Positions 10,148 through 19,252 of a DNA stretch of 64,000 nt are shown here, piece after piece. The stretch's first letter is position 1. The number at the start of each line of letters is the position of its first letter. The notes under the pieces are model-generated. The model did not search any database and was not told the DNA's origin. It was given only the letters and a program-made list of their open reading frames with translations. Source of the DNA: an uncultured SAR86 cluster bacterium (GTDB lineage: Bacteria; Pseudomonadota; Gammaproteobacteria; Magnimaribacterales; AG-339-G14); NCBI GenBank assembly GCA_902522825.1, contig CABYXE010000001.1:1-64000 (forward strand), written 5' to 3'. The position numbers were made by a program, and so were the translations under genes.

Positions 10148-10939
10148 ATGGGTTTCTTAGAAGGAAAAAAAATATTAATTGTTGGTGTGGCTAATAAGTA
10201 TTCAATTGCAGCCGGCATTGCTGAATCGATGCATAAGCAAGGTGCTGAATTAATTTTATCTTATCAATCTGAAAGACTAAAAGATAAAGTAATGAAATTA
10301 GGGAATGACTGGGGCTGCAATACGTATATCGAATGTGATGTTGCAAGTGATGAATCAATCTCCAAGATGATGGATATCATAAAAAAAGAGTGGGGATTTT
10401 TAGATGGTATTGTTCATGCAGTAGGTTTTGCCCCTGCAAATGAATTAGATGGAAATTTTATAGACGCCTCCACAAGAGAAGGTTTTATAACAGCCCATGA
10501 TATTAGTGTTTATAGTTTTACAGCTTTAGCTAAAGCAGGAAAATCTTTAATGAATGGAAGAAATGCTTCTTTACTAACATTGTCTTATTTGGGGGCAGAA
10601 AGAACTTTGCCAAATTATAATGTCATGGGGGTTGCTAAAGCTGCTCTTGAATCAACTACTAGATACCTTGCAAATAGCATGGGAGAGAATGGAATTAGAG
10701 TAAACGCCATATCTGCAGGGCCTGTAAAGACACTTGCTGCATCTGGAGTAAAAAGTTTCAAAAAAATGCTTACTTACAATGCTTCACGTGCTCCGTTGAA
10801 GAGAAATATTTCTACTTTGGAGGTTGGTAATGCAGCTGCTTTTTTGTGTTCAGACTTAGCAAGCGGTATAACAGGCGAAATCTTATATGTTGATGCAGGG
10901 TTTAATATAACTGCAATGGGTGATTTATCAGAAATTTAA
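10148..10939 (+). CDS. fabI: Enoyl-[acyl-carrier-protein] reductase (NADH)
   Basis: A 263-residue SDR-fold enzyme (from this start) that reduces trans-2-enoyl-ACP in the last step of fatty-acid elongation. '[13 protein letters not shown]' is the FabI version of the dinucleotide loop; 'SYLGAER' and '[12 protein letters not shown]' hold the Tyr-Tyr-Lys catalytic residues in the FabI spacing Y-x6-Y-x6-K. '[16 protein letters not shown]' is also diagnostic. The start at 10148 (MGFLEGKK) aligns with E. coli FabI (MGFLSGKR); an in-frame ATG at 10133 would add five residues, and neither has a Shine-Dalgarno. The stop is shared in a TTAA with the convergent ppiD. Confidence 0.97.
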   Translation: MGFLEGKKILIVGVANKYSIAAGIAESMHKQGAELILSYQSERLKDKVMKLGNDWGCNTYIECDVASDESISKMMDIIKKEWGFLDGIVHAVGFAPANELDGNFIDASTREGFITAHDISVYSFTALAKAGKSLMNGRNASLLTLSYLGAERTLPNYNVMGVAKAALESTTRYLANSMGENGIRVNAISAGPVKTLAASGVKSFKKMLTYNASRAPLKRNISTLEVGNAAAFLCSDLASGITGEILYVDAGFNITAMGDLSEI

Positions 10940-12720
10940 TTAATCTTTGAATTATCTCTTAACTCATTAATAAATGATTGTCGGATAATATCTTGATATA
11001 CCGAAGTCAAATATTCCCTTCCTTGGTCTAAATCTTCAGATGAAACAACTCCTTTATTCTCATTTATTTTATCTAACTTAACTATGTATGCGTCACCATT
11101 GTTTAAAGTTATTGAAAAAATTTCATTTTCAGAGGTGTCAAATGAAAATAGTTTTTGCGTTACTTGAGATGGCAACAAAAGATTATTTCTTTTAATTTCT
11201 GAGTACTTAGTAAATTTTTGACTATCATTTGCTAATTCTTTTTTCTTATTTTCAATCAAAGAGTAAGTCTTGTCAGAAGCCTTGATATTTCTTAGTTCGT
11301 TTGTTATTTCAATCTTAACTTCATCAAAAGTTTTATAACTTTGATCTATTATTTTATTTATTCCTATAACTAAATATCCATTATCTGACTCTAAGGGACC
11401 ATACAAATTTCCCTCTTGTAAGTCATCCAAGTCTAAATCTTTGTACTTTGTAAGAAAATTTCTCTCTTCTTCTTTAGAGATATTCTGAGCAATTAAATTG
11501 AATTCGCTAGATAAAGATTCAATATCCGTGATGAATATATTTTCATCAATATAATTTAAAACATCATCAAGTTTTTCTGAAGATTTAGTAAAGGTTATTC
11601 TTTCAATAATATCTTCATTTGATAGCTCAGAATTAGTTTCTTCGATAAGCTTAATAATATGAAATGATGTTGTTAAATCTATGATGGAAGAAATTTGATT
11701 TAATTTTAAGCTCTTAATTTCATTTTCAAATTCATCAGGAAAAATAGTGCCATCTGTAAAACCTAAATCACCTGAATTATTTTTGGTACTTAAGTCAGAG
11801 GAAAATTCCAAAACTGCATCATTAAAATTTAAAGATTGATCATTTAATTCATCACGAATTTTTTTAGCAAGCATAAATTTTTCTTCTCTATTATCTTCAT
11901 TGAAAGCAATCTCAATGTGACTTATTCTTTTTTGAGTTTTGAGATTCTCTAAGATAGCCTTTTTTTCATCTTCTATTTCTTCTTCTGTTATCTCTACTGA
12001 TTCATTAAATGAATCTTGATCTAGACTTAATAATTTATAACTTATTTTTAAAGGGGAAATATATAAAAATTTATTATCATTGTAATATCTCTCAACTTCT
12101 TCTTTACCAACATCTTCTTTTGATGCTTCGTCTGCTAAGATAATTTTTAAAAATGAAATATCTCTAGTTTGATTATTGGCAACAATAAAATTTCTAATAT
12201 ATTCATTACTAAAATTAATGTCTTTATCAAGAATTATTTGAAGATCAGAAGCTAGATATCTGGATTTAATATATTCTTTAAATGATTCTGGAGTCATGCC
12301 TATCCTTGAAAGAAAACCTCTAAAAAGATCTAAATCAAATGAATTGTCATTATAAAAAGACTGATCATTTCTAATTAAAGTATTTAATTTTTTATCATCA
12401 ATATTTAAACCAACTTTTTTAGCAGACTGGGCAAGGAGCTCTTTATAAATAATATTTTCTTTAGTTATATTCTCAATTATTTCGGTTGAAAATTCCTGAC
12501 CACTTTCAGAAACTTCTGACTCAATCCTTCCGTATTCAATAGCAAACTCACCTTGACTAATTGATTTATCATTAATAGATAAAACACTATTGTTAGAAAG
12601 AACACTTCCTTCCCCTAAAAAACCCCCAAATGTTGCAACAAGGCCAAAAATTATTATTCCAACAATAATTGATGAACCAGATGAAGTTAAACCGTTTCTT
12701 ATACTTGATAAAGCTGACAT
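10936..12720 (-). CDS. ppiD: Peptidyl-prolyl isomerase D, periplasmic folding chaperone
   Basis: A 594-residue protein with one N-terminal membrane anchor (about 14-35, '[21 protein letters not shown]' region) and a large periplasmic part. A SurA-N-like segment is followed by a parvulin domain (about 255-360) containing '[21 protein letters not shown]', '[17 protein letters not shown]' and 'SFHIIKL', then a C-terminal SurA-N-like half. Family members help outer-membrane proteins leave the Sec translocon; many PpiD parvulin domains are inactive, so isomerase activity is not assured. It follows hupB on the same strand but an intrinsic terminator separates them. Confidence 0.95.
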   Translation of the reverse strand: MSALSSIRNGLTSSGSSIIVGIIIFGLVATFGGFLGEGSVLSNNSVLSINDKSISQGEFAIEYGRIESEVSESGQEFSTEIIENITKENIIYKELLAQSAKKVGLNIDDKKLNTLIRNDQSFYNDNSFDLDLFRGFLSRIGMTPESFKEYIKSRYLASDLQIILDKDINFSNEYIRNFIVANNQTRDISFLKIILADEASKEDVGKEEVERYYNDNKFLYISPLKISYKLLSLDQDSFNESVEITEEEIEDEKKAILENLKTQKRISHIEIAFNEDNREEKFMLAKKIRDELNDQSLNFNDAVLEFSSDLSTKNNSGDLGFTDGTIFPDEFENEIKSLKLNQISSIIDLTTSFHIIKLIEETNSELSNEDIIERITFTKSSEKLDDVLNYIDENIFITDIESLSSEFNLIAQNISKEEERNFLTKYKDLDLDDLQEGNLYGPLESDNGYLVIGINKIIDQSYKTFDEVKIEITNELRNIKASDKTYSLIENKKKELANDSQKFTKYSEIKRNNLLLPSQVTQKLFSFDTSENEIFSITLNNGDAYIVKLDKINENKGVVSSEDLDQGREYLTSVYQDIIRQSFINELRDNSKIN

Positions 12721-12735
12721 ATTTTTTTTTAAAAA

Positions 12736-12760
12736 AAACGCGCCATATAAGGCGCGTTTT
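12736..12760 (-). terminator. Rho-independent terminator after hupB
   Basis: ACGCGCC at 12738-12744 pairs with GGCGCGT at 12751-12757 around a six-base loop, extended by A-T pairs. On the minus strand the hairpin is followed by a run of eight or more U (A-run at 12731-12738 on the plus strand). It is one of only two convincing intrinsic terminators in the window and should insulate the abundant hupB transcript from ppiD. Confidence 0.88.
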
Positions 12761-12775
12761 CTTCTTTAAACAGAT

Positions 12776-13045
12776 TTATAAACTTTCTTTAAGAGCTTTT
12801 CCTGGTTTAAACCCAACACCTTTAGAAGCTGCAATTTGTATAGAAGCCCCTGTCTGAGGATTTCTTCCCATTCTTGCTGCTCTTTCACGAACTAGAAAAG
12901 TACCAAAACCAACTAAGGCAACTTGGTCACCACCACTTAAAGCTCCAGATATTCCATCTAGAACTGCATCTAAAGCTCTTCCTGCTTCTGCTTTAGACAT
13001 GTCAGTAGAATCTGCTACTGAATCAATTAAATCTGCTTTATTCAC
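12776..13045 (-). CDS. hupB: DNA-binding protein HU (beta-type)
   Basis: An 89-residue nucleoid protein. Residues 1-45 form the helical dimerisation part ('[20 protein letters not shown]'), and '[22 protein letters not shown]' is the HU signature with the beta arm and the proline-tipped Arg-Asn-Pro turn that bends DNA. '[14 protein letters not shown]' ends the protein. Its place after lon and before ppiD is the classical hupB position in gammaproteobacteria. It has a predicted own promoter and a strong terminator, consistent with high, separate expression. Confidence 0.97.
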   Translation of the reverse strand: MNKADLIDSVADSTDMSKAEAGRALDAVLDGISGALSGGDQVALVGFGTFLVRERAARMGRNPQTGASIQIAASKGVGFKPGKALKESL

Positions 13046-13075
13046 AATCTCTCTCCAAAAAAATAATTAAAAAAA

Positions 13076-13090
13076 TTACATATAATGTAA
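13076..13090. promoter_or_regulatory. Inverted repeat in the hupB leader
   Basis: TTACAT-ATA-ATGTAA is a perfect 6+6 inverted repeat with a three-base spacer, 31 bp before the hupB start and just downstream of the predicted -10. It could be an operator or a chance A/T-rich palindrome; no named regulator is claimed. Confidence 0.3.
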
Positions 13091-13103
13091 AAACTTACTT
13101 ACC

Positions 13104-13131
13104 TTTATATATTAACTTTAGGGGAATGCAA
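13104..13131 (-). promoter_or_regulatory. Candidate sigma70 promoter of hupB
   Basis: On the minus strand, TTGCAT (13126-13131) and TATAAA (13104-13109) are separated by 16 nt and lie in the 115-bp lon-hupB gap, about 60 bp before the hupB ATG. Each box matches the consensus at four or five of six bases. Confidence 0.45.
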
Positions 13132-13160
13132 AGAAAAATTTATCTCTTTAAACACTATTA

Positions 13161-15545
13161 TTAATGCGTTTCAAGCTTATTTTTAGTATTTTTAGTTTTC
13201 TTAATTGTCTTAGATACTTTTGCTTTATCGTCAGCCCATGGTTTAGGTTCTTCAGTTAAGACAATTTTAAAAACCTCATCAATCCACCTTACAGGTTTAA
13301 TATCAAGATTGTCTTTAATTTTATCTGGTATTTCTCTCAAATCACCTACGTTATCTTCTGGGATAAGAACTGTTTTAATTCCCCCTCTTCTGGCTGCTAA
13401 AAGTTTTTCTTTTAAGCCTCCAATTTTCAAAACTTCGCCTCTTAGGGTTATTTCTCCAGTCATTGCTACATCGGCCCTCACTGGTATATTTGAAAGAACT
13501 GAAGCAACTGCAGTTGTCATTGCTGCTCCTGCACTTGGACCATCTTTAGGTGTAGCTCCTTCTGGAACGTGAATGTGAATATCGTTTATATCTGAAAATT
13601 CAGGATTTATTCCCAATCCTTCAGCTCTTGAACGGATAACAGATACGGCTGCCTGAATTGACTCTTGCATAACGTCGCCAAGTCTTCCGGTTTTAATTAT
13701 TCTTCCTTTGCCTTTAAATGTGGCAGCTTCGATAGTTAATAATTCTCCGCCGACTTGAGTCCAAGCTAAGCCAGTAACTTGACCTATCCTGTCTTTTTCT
13801 TTGGCTTCTCCAAAATCAAACTTTTTTACTCCTAAATAATCTTCGATATTTTTTGAATTAACTTTTTGAAGAGTTTTCTTTTTAAGATCAGCTATTTTTT
13901 TAATAGTTTTTCTGCAGATTTTTGCAATCTCTCTTTCAAAAGCTCTTACTCCGGCTTCTCTTGTAAAATACCTAATTACATCTAGAAGACCAGAATCTTC
14001 GAATTTTATCTCATTTGATTTTAATCCATTATTCTTTAGCTGTTTTGGTACGAGATAATTTTTTGCAATACTTAGCTTTTCATCCTCCGTATAACCTGGA
14101 AGTCTGATTATTTCCATCCTATCTAGAAGAGGACCAGGTATATCTAACGAATTTGCTGTACAAACAAACATTACATCTGATAAGTCATAATCGACCTCTA
14201 AAAAATGATCATTAAATGTATGATTTTGCTCAGGATCTAAAACTTCCAACAATGCAGATGAAGGATCTCCTCTGTAATCAGCTCCCATTTTATCTATTTC
14301 ATCTAAAAGGAATAGAGGGTTTTTAACGCCAGTTTTAGACATTTTCTGTAAAATTTTTCCAGGCATTGATCCAATATAAGTTCTTCTATGTCCTCTAATT
14401 TCAGCTTCATCTCTTACTCCACCTAATGAAACTCTTGTAAATTCTCTGCCAGTTGCTTTTGCAATTGATTCACCAAGAGAAGTCTTACCCACTCCTGGAG
14501 GCCCAACTAAACATAAAACAGGTCCTTTTATTTTTGTAACTCTTTTTTGAACAGCCAAAAATTCTAAAATTCTTTCTTTAACTTCTTCTAATCCATGGTG
14601 ATCTTTTTCAAGAACTTCGCTTGCTTTTTGAATATTTTTTTGCACTTTTGATTTCTTTTTCCATGGAATGCTCACCATCCAGTCAATATATCCTCTAACA
14701 ACTGAAGCTTCAGCAGACATTGGCGGCATCATTTTAAATTTATTTAATTCTGTATTAACTTTTTCGAGAGCTTCTTTCGACATACCTGAATCAGCGATCT
14801 TCTTTTCTAATATCTCTACTTCGTCATCAGAGTCATCTCCTTCACCCATTTCTTTCTTCAGGGCTTTCATTTGTTCGCTTAAATAATATTCTTTTTGACT
14901 TTTCTCCATTTGTTTTTTAACTCTATCTCTTATTTTCTTTTCCATTTGAGTCAAATCCAATTGATTTTCTAATAAATTAACTAGGAGCTTAGCTCGTTCT
15001 TCTAAATCTGGTTCCTCGAGAAGCTTTTGTCTATCATCTATAGACAAAGAGAGATGTCCTACTAAAGTGTCGATAAGCTTATCTAATTTTTCAATAGACC
15101 TAACTTGGCTAATAATTTCTGGTCTTATTTTCGCAGATGTTTTTGATAAATCTTTAAATTGAGATTGTAATGTATTTAAGTAACTTCTTTGTAAATCAGA
15201 ATCCATTTCTGAATTTTCTAAAACATCAATTTCACATTCTGTATATTCTTTTTTATCTTTAGAATTAATAATAGAAGCCCTTTTGATTCCTTCTACTAAA
15301 ACTTTATAAGTTCCGTCAGGTAATTTAATTAATTGAAGAATAGTAGATACAGTACCAATAGAATAAAGATCTTTTAAACTTGGATCCTCGTCATTAGGGT
15401 TTTTTTGAGCCACAAGCATCACCGACTTATCATCGGACATAGCTTTCTGCAAAGCATTGATTGATTTATCTCTCCCAACAAAAAGTGGAGTAACTACTCC
15501 AGGAAAAATAACTACATCTCTTAATGGAACTAATGGCAAAATCAT
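13161..15545 (-). CDS. lon: ATP-dependent protease La (Lon)
   Basis: A 794-residue hexameric AAA+ protease that degrades misfolded and regulatory proteins in the cytoplasm. An N-terminal substrate-binding LON domain ('LPLVPLRDVVIFPGVVTPLFV') is followed by a coiled-coil stretch, Walker A 'GPPGVGKTS', Walker B 'LFLLDEIDKM', and a C-terminal protease domain with the Ser of 'PKDGPSAG' and the downstream Lys of 'LKEKLLAARRGG' forming the Ser-Lys dyad. Length matches E. coli Lon (784). It lies 47 bp after clpX on the same strand in the normal tig-clpP-clpX-lon-hupB order. Confidence 0.98.
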   Translation of the reverse strand: MILPLVPLRDVVIFPGVVTPLFVGRDKSINALQKAMSDDKSVMLVAQKNPNDEDPSLKDLYSIGTVSTILQLIKLPDGTYKVLVEGIKRASIINSKDKKEYTECEIDVLENSEMDSDLQRSYLNTLQSQFKDLSKTSAKIRPEIISQVRSIEKLDKLIDTLVGHLSLSIDDRQKLLEEPDLEERAKLLVNLLENQLDLTQMEKKIRDRVKKQMEKSQKEYYLSEQMKALKKEMGEGDDSDDEVEILEKKIADSGMSKEALEKVNTELNKFKMMPPMSAEASVVRGYIDWMVSIPWKKKSKVQKNIQKASEVLEKDHHGLEEVKERILEFLAVQKRVTKIKGPVLCLVGPPGVGKTSLGESIAKATGREFTRVSLGGVRDEAEIRGHRRTYIGSMPGKILQKMSKTGVKNPLFLLDEIDKMGADYRGDPSSALLEVLDPEQNHTFNDHFLEVDYDLSDVMFVCTANSLDIPGPLLDRMEIIRLPGYTEDEKLSIAKNYLVPKQLKNNGLKSNEIKFEDSGLLDVIRYFTREAGVRAFEREIAKICRKTIKKIADLKKKTLQKVNSKNIEDYLGVKKFDFGEAKEKDRIGQVTGLAWTQVGGELLTIEAATFKGKGRIIKTGRLGDVMQESIQAAVSVIRSRAEGLGINPEFSDINDIHIHVPEGATPKDGPSAGAAMTTAVASVLSNIPVRADVAMTGEITLRGEVLKIGGLKEKLLAARRGGIKTVLIPEDNVGDLREIPDKIKDNLDIKPVRWIDEVFKIVLTEEPKPWADDKAKVSKTIKKTKNTKNKLETH

Positions 15546-15592
15546 AATTAACCTCTAAATATAATTGAGGACAAAATAAGAAATTTCAAGTC

Positions 15593-16858
15593 TTAACTAG
15601 ATTCTTTTTTATTAATGTCTGTTCTATAAACCATTAAAGGTTTAGATTCTTCTTTGATTGAAGATGCCTCAATAACAATTTTTTCTAAATCTGTTTCAGA
15701 GGGAACATCATACATAGAGTCAAGAAGAACGTTTTCTAGAATGGATCTAAGCCCTCTTGCTCCAGTTTTCATTTCGATTGCTTTTTTTGCTATTTCTTTG
15801 AGAGCCTCATCTCTAAAATCTAACTCTACAGCTTCCATTTCAAACAGTTTTTTAAATTGTTTGACTAAAGAATTTTTAGGCGCAGTAAGAATAGTTACTA
15901 AAGCATCTTCATCTAACTCATCAAGACAGGCAGTTACAGGTAAACGGCCTATAAACTCAGGAATCAAACCATATTTGATTAAATCTTCAGGTTTAACTTT
16001 TTTGACTGTTTCAGCATTATTTTTTGACTCTAGTTTTTTTACAACTGAGGCTTCAAAACCCATACCTTTCTCTTCTGAGCGGTTTCTAATAATTTCTTCT
16101 AATCCGGAAAAAGCACCGCCACAAATAAAAAGAATATTTGAAGTGTCTACTTGAAGAAACTCTTGTTGAGGATGTTTTCTTCCGCCTTGAGGAGGAACAG
16201 ATGCTGTTGTACCTTCAATAAGTTTTAATAAAGCTTGTTGAACTCCCTCTCCCGATACATCTCTAGTAATAGATGGATTGTCAGATTTTCTAGCGATCTT
16301 ATCTATTTCGTCAACATAAACTATTCCTAACTGAGCTTTCTCAACATCGTATTCACAATTTTGAAGAAGTTTTTGAATAATATTTTCTACATCTTCTCCC
16401 ACGTATCCAGCTTCGGTAAGTGTCGTAGCATCAGCAATTGTAAATGGGACGTCTAAAAGTCTTGCTAAAGTTTGAGCTAATAAGGTCTTACCACTTCCTG
16501 TTGGTCCAAGAAGTAAAATATTACTTTTCCCTAATTCAATATCATCTTTAGTTCCAGTATTTTTTAATTTCTTATAGTGGTTGTAGACAGCTACAGAAAG
16601 TATTTTCTTCGCTTGTTCCTGACCTATTACGTATTCATCTAGGATAGATTTTATTTCTGAAGGGATAGGTAATTTTTTCTCTGATTCTTCGTTGTCCTTT
16701 TCTGACAAATCTTCCTTAATAATGTCGTTACACAAGGAAACACATTCATCACAAATATATACTGATGGACCTGCGATAAGTTTTTTAACTTCAGATTGAT
16801 TTTTTCCACAGAAAGAACAAAATAATTGTTTATCTTTAGTTTCTAATTCGTCGCTCAT
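15593..16858 (-). CDS. clpX: ClpXP ATPase/unfoldase subunit ClpX
   Basis: A 421-residue AAA+ unfoldase. An N-terminal four-Cys zinc domain ('FCSFCGK...[10 protein letters not shown]', about 13-40) recognises adaptors and substrates; Walker A is '[12 protein letters not shown]', Walker B '[11 protein letters not shown]', the pore loop is 'GYVGEDVE', and '[11 protein letters not shown]' lies near the IGF-type loop that docks ClpP. The start ATG shares one base with the clpP stop (TAATG), so the two subunits are translationally coupled. Identity is certain. Confidence 0.98.
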   Translation of the reverse strand: MSDELETKDKQLFCSFCGKNQSEVKKLIAGPSVYICDECVSLCNDIIKEDLSEKDNEESEKKLPIPSEIKSILDEYVIGQEQAKKILSVAVYNHYKKLKNTGTKDDIELGKSNILLLGPTGSGKTLLAQTLARLLDVPFTIADATTLTEAGYVGEDVENIIQKLLQNCEYDVEKAQLGIVYVDEIDKIARKSDNPSITRDVSGEGVQQALLKLIEGTTASVPPQGGRKHPQQEFLQVDTSNILFICGGAFSGLEEIIRNRSEEKGMGFEASVVKKLESKNNAETVKKVKPEDLIKYGLIPEFIGRLPVTACLDELDEDALVTILTAPKNSLVKQFKKLFEMEAVELDFRDEALKEIAKKAIEMKTGARGLRSILENVLLDSMYDVPSETDLEKIVIEASSIKEESKPLMVYRTDINKKESS

Positions 16859-17460
16859 TATTTTTCTCTTTTAGAAATAACTTTATCTATTAAACCGTAT
16901 TCGCAGGCTTCTTCTCCAGACATAAAATTATCTCTTTCAGTATCTTTCTCAATAGTTTCAATTTTTTGTCCAGAATGTTTAGACAAAACTTCGTTTAATT
17001 TAGTTCTAATTTTCAAAACCTCTTTCGCGTGAATTTCTATATCACTCGCTTGCCCTTGAAAACCTCCTAAAGGTTGATGGATCATTATTCTAGAATTTGG
17101 TAAGGCAAATCTTTTACCTTGAGTTCCACCAGTTAATAAGACTGCGCCCATGCTGGATGCTTGGCCTATACACAAGGTACTTATGTCTGGTTTTATATAT
17201 GACATAGTGTCATAGATAGACATTCCAGCCGTTACAGAACCTCCAGGTGAATTAATATATAAATTGATATCTTTATCAGGATTGTCGGCTTCAAGAAATA
17301 AAAGTTGAGCAACAATTAAGTTAGCCATGTGGTCTTCTACCTGACCTGTTATAAAAATTACTCTTTCTTTTAAAAGCCTTGAATAAATATCAAACGCCCT
17401 CTCGCCTCTTGGTGTCTGTTCAACCACCATTGGAACTAACTGATTTCTTATCATTGTCAT
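16858..17460 (-). CDS. clpP: ATP-dependent Clp protease proteolytic subunit
   Basis: A 200-residue serine peptidase that forms the tetradecameric chamber of ClpXP. The catalytic Ser is in '[13 protein letters not shown]', the His in '[10 protein letters not shown]', and the Asp in the downstream '[11 protein letters not shown]' region. '[19 protein letters not shown]' is the oxyanion segment. A short propeptide precedes 'LVPMVVEQT', where mature ClpP normally begins, so self-processing is expected. It lies nine bp after tig. Confidence 0.98.
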   Translation of the reverse strand: MTMIRNQLVPMVVEQTPRGERAFDIYSRLLKERVIFITGQVEDHMANLIVAQLLFLEADNPDKDINLYINSPGGSVTAGMSIYDTMSYIKPDISTLCIGQASSMGAVLLTGGTQGKRFALPNSRIMIHQPLGGFQGQASDIEIHAKEVLKIRTKLNEVLSKHSGQKIETIEKDTERDNFMSGEEACEYGLIDKVISKREK

Positions 17461-17469
17461 ATATCTAAT

Positions 17470-18765
17470 TTAACCCATTGTCATAACTTCTTCAAAACTT
17501 AGATTTTCTTCTTCAGATTTAGATTGGCTAATCAGCAAATCGGTAACTTGTTCCTCAAGCGCTAAAGATTCTATATTTTTCAATTGTTCTTCATTTCCGT
17601 ATATCCAATTTTTATATTGTTCAGGATCTTTAAACCCAGAAGATCTTTCTTCTATAAGTTCTTTTACTAATTCTGGATTAGACTTAAGATCATTATCTTC
17701 TATTATTTTATTTAAAATAACTCCTAATCTAACTCTCTTGGTAGCATTTTCAGAAAAATTTTCTAAAGGCAGTTCCTCATCTTTAATTTTAGAGATATCC
17801 ATTCCCATTTGTTGAGCAGCTGATTTTCTTAAATTTTCAGATTCCGCCATAACCATAGCTGAAGGGATTTCAATGGGATTTAATTTTTCTAAAGAGTCAA
17901 ATAACCTTTCCTTTTCTTTCCTTTTTAAAGAAACTTCTAGATCTTTTTCAAGCTTAACTTTTAAATCTTTTTTAAATTCTTCCGTAGTTTCTACATCTAT
18001 TCCAATTTTTGAAAAGAAGTCTTTATTTAATTCTGGCAATGAAGTTTCTAAAACTTCATTTACTTTGATCTTAAACTTAACAGGCTTTCCTTTTAAATCT
18101 TCAGCATGATAATCATCAGGAAAATTTATATTTAAATCTTTTTCATCTCCAACTTTCAAGCCTATTAAACCCTCTTCAAAACCTGGAATCATATTGTTAG
18201 AACCAATTTCTATAAGATAGTCTTTAGCTGCACCACCTTCAAACAGTTCTTCGTTTAAATAGCCTTCAAAATCAATCTTTGCATATTTCCCGTCGCTGAC
18301 GGATTCATCAATCTTTTCTAGATTTCCAAATCTTTTTTGCATTTGCAATATAGAATTATCTAAATCTGCATCTAGAAGAGAGGCTATAGGCTTTTTATAC
18401 TTAATAGAAGAGAATTTCTTAAGTGTGAATTCAGGATAGGATTCGTAAATCGCTTCGAATTTAATATCTTTTTTTATATTCATTGTTAAAGGATTCAATT
18501 GAGGCTGACCCACAACTGAGATTTTATCTTCTGAAATTTTTTTATAAAAAGTATTGGTCATACCTTCATAAATAATTTGTGAAGTAATTTGGTCGCTATA
18601 ATATTGTTCAATAACGTCCTTTGGAGCTTTACCTTTGCGGTAACCTTTTAAATTCGAACTTCTTTGTTGTTCTTCAATTTTTTTATCATATTGTTCTTGC
18701 AATGATGAACTATCTAATTTGAGAGTTAGTTTGTTTTCAGTTTTCTTTTTATTTATTCCAAACAT
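17470..18765 (-). CDS. tig: Trigger factor, ribosome-associated chaperone
   Basis: A 431-residue chaperone and peptidyl-prolyl isomerase acting at the ribosome exit tunnel. The tail segment 'LKGYRKGKAPKDVIEQYY' matches the ribosome-docking signature (GFRxGKxP), with Tyr for Phe. The FKBP-like domain ('GKYAKIDFEGYL', about 150-235) is followed by the helical C-terminal arms. The open frame extends upstream to 18825, but that stretch is the antisense-free body of tRNA-His read as protein; the ATG at 18765 has a good Shine-Dalgarno (GAGGA, seven nt upstream). The chain begins MFGINKKK, whereas the family often starts 'MQVSVE'; the N-terminus is somewhat divergent. Confidence 0.95.
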   Translation of the reverse strand: MFGINKKKTENKLTLKLDSSSLQEQYDKKIEEQQRSSNLKGYRKGKAPKDVIEQYYSDQITSQIIYEGMTNTFYKKISEDKISVVGQPQLNPLTMNIKKDIKFEAIYESYPEFTLKKFSSIKYKKPIASLLDADLDNSILQMQKRFGNLEKIDESVSDGKYAKIDFEGYLNEELFEGGAAKDYLIEIGSNNMIPGFEEGLIGLKVGDEKDLNINFPDDYHAEDLKGKPVKFKIKVNEVLETSLPELNKDFFSKIGIDVETTEEFKKDLKVKLEKDLEVSLKRKEKERLFDSLEKLNPIEIPSAMVMAESENLRKSAAQQMGMDISKIKDEELPLENFSENATKRVRLGVILNKIIEDNDLKSNPELVKELIEERSSGFKDPEQYKNWIYGNEEQLKNIESLALEEQVTDLLISQSKSEEENLSFEEVMTMG

Positions 18766-18780
18766 AATTATTTCCTCTAA

Positions 18781-18857
18781 TGGGGTGGACGATGGGGCTT
18801 GAACCCACGACAACCGGTACCACAAACCAGTGCTCTACCAACTGAGCTACGCCCACC
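18781..18857 (-). tRNA. tRNA-His(GTG)
   Basis: The minus strand gives a full cloverleaf: acceptor GTGGGCG/CGTCCAC type pairing, D arm AGCTC...GAGC, anticodon stem CTGGT/ACCGG with loop TTGTGGT (anticodon GTG) and T loop TTCAAGC. The 5' G-1 that identifies tRNA-His is encoded and pairs with C73, and the 3' CCA is encoded. It ends only 15 nt before the tig start codon. Confidence 0.97.
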
Positions 18858-18862
18858 ATTAA

Positions 18863-18939
18863 TGGCCTCCTGGGCAGGATTCGAACCTGCGACCCTCTGC
18901 TTAGAAGGCAGATGCTCTATCCAGCTGAGCTACCAGGAG
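18863..18939 (-). tRNA. tRNA-Arg(TCT)
   Basis: The minus strand folds into a 77-nt cloverleaf: acceptor CTCCTGG pairs perfectly with CCAGGAG, anticodon stem TCTGC/GCAGA with loop CTTCTAA (anticodon TCT), T arm GCAGG-TTCGAAT-CCTGC, discriminator G and encoded CCA. It lies five bp from tRNA-His, so the two are cotranscribed. Confidence 0.97.
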
Positions 18940-18994
18940 CTTTAAGTGAGTATTCTATATAAAAGGAAATGAATAGTCTTCTTATAAACAAAAG

Positions 18995-19063
18995 AGGTCT
19001 CTCGGCCAGGAATCAAACCTGTAACTTTATAAAAAGAAATGCTCTTCCCTGAGCAACCGAGAG
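18995..19063 (-). pseudogene. Decayed tRNA gene (possible former tRNA-Lys)
   Basis: Between tRNA-Pro and tRNA-Arg the minus strand keeps a seven-bp acceptor (CTCTCGG with CCGAGAG, extendable by one pair) and a D arm (GCTC-AGGGAA-GAGC). The T arm (ACAGG-TTTGATT-CCTGG) has one mismatch and has lost the invariant C56. The anticodon/variable region is about five nt too short: the best fold, ATTTC-TTTTTAT-AAAGT, has one mismatch, leaves one variable base, and would show TTT. The 3' end reads ACCT, not CCA. This is best explained as a tRNA relic in the cluster; a highly diverged but working tRNA cannot be excluded. Confidence 0.65.
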
Positions 19064-19131
19064 ATTGATAATCCCCCCCTGTGACTACTCAGATAAATAA
19101 TTTTAACATTAACTATTAAAATTTAAAGATA

Positions 19132-19208
19132 TGGTCGGAGTGGAGGGATTCGAACCCCCGACATCCTGCTCCCAAAGCAGGCGCGCTACCAGGCTGCGCT
19201 ACACTCCG
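19132..19208 (-). tRNA. tRNA-Pro(TGG)
   Basis: A 77-nt cloverleaf on the minus strand: acceptor CGGAGTG/CACTCCG, D arm GCGC...GCGC, anticodon stem CCTGC/GCAGG with loop TTTGGGA (anticodon TGG), T arm GGGGG-TTCGAAT-CCCTC, discriminator A and encoded CCA. It is the first gene of the tRNA cluster that leads into tig. Confidence 0.97.
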
Positions 19209-19252
19209 ATACTATATTCTGATAATGAAGCGGTGGTATCATATCAAAATAA

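Noticed and set aside
15654-16154. A 166-codon open frame on the plus strand, opposite clpX
   Set aside because: It is the exact complement of conserved clpX sequence, is rich in Ser and low in any domain signal, and has no ribosome site. Similar antisense frames lie opposite lon, gpsA, the carboxylases and purM and are composition effects.
18766-18825. Twenty extra N-terminal residues on trigger factor (starting MWYRLSWVQAP)
   Set aside because: That stretch is tRNA-His sequence; the ATG at 18765 has a proper Shine-Dalgarno and homologous context.
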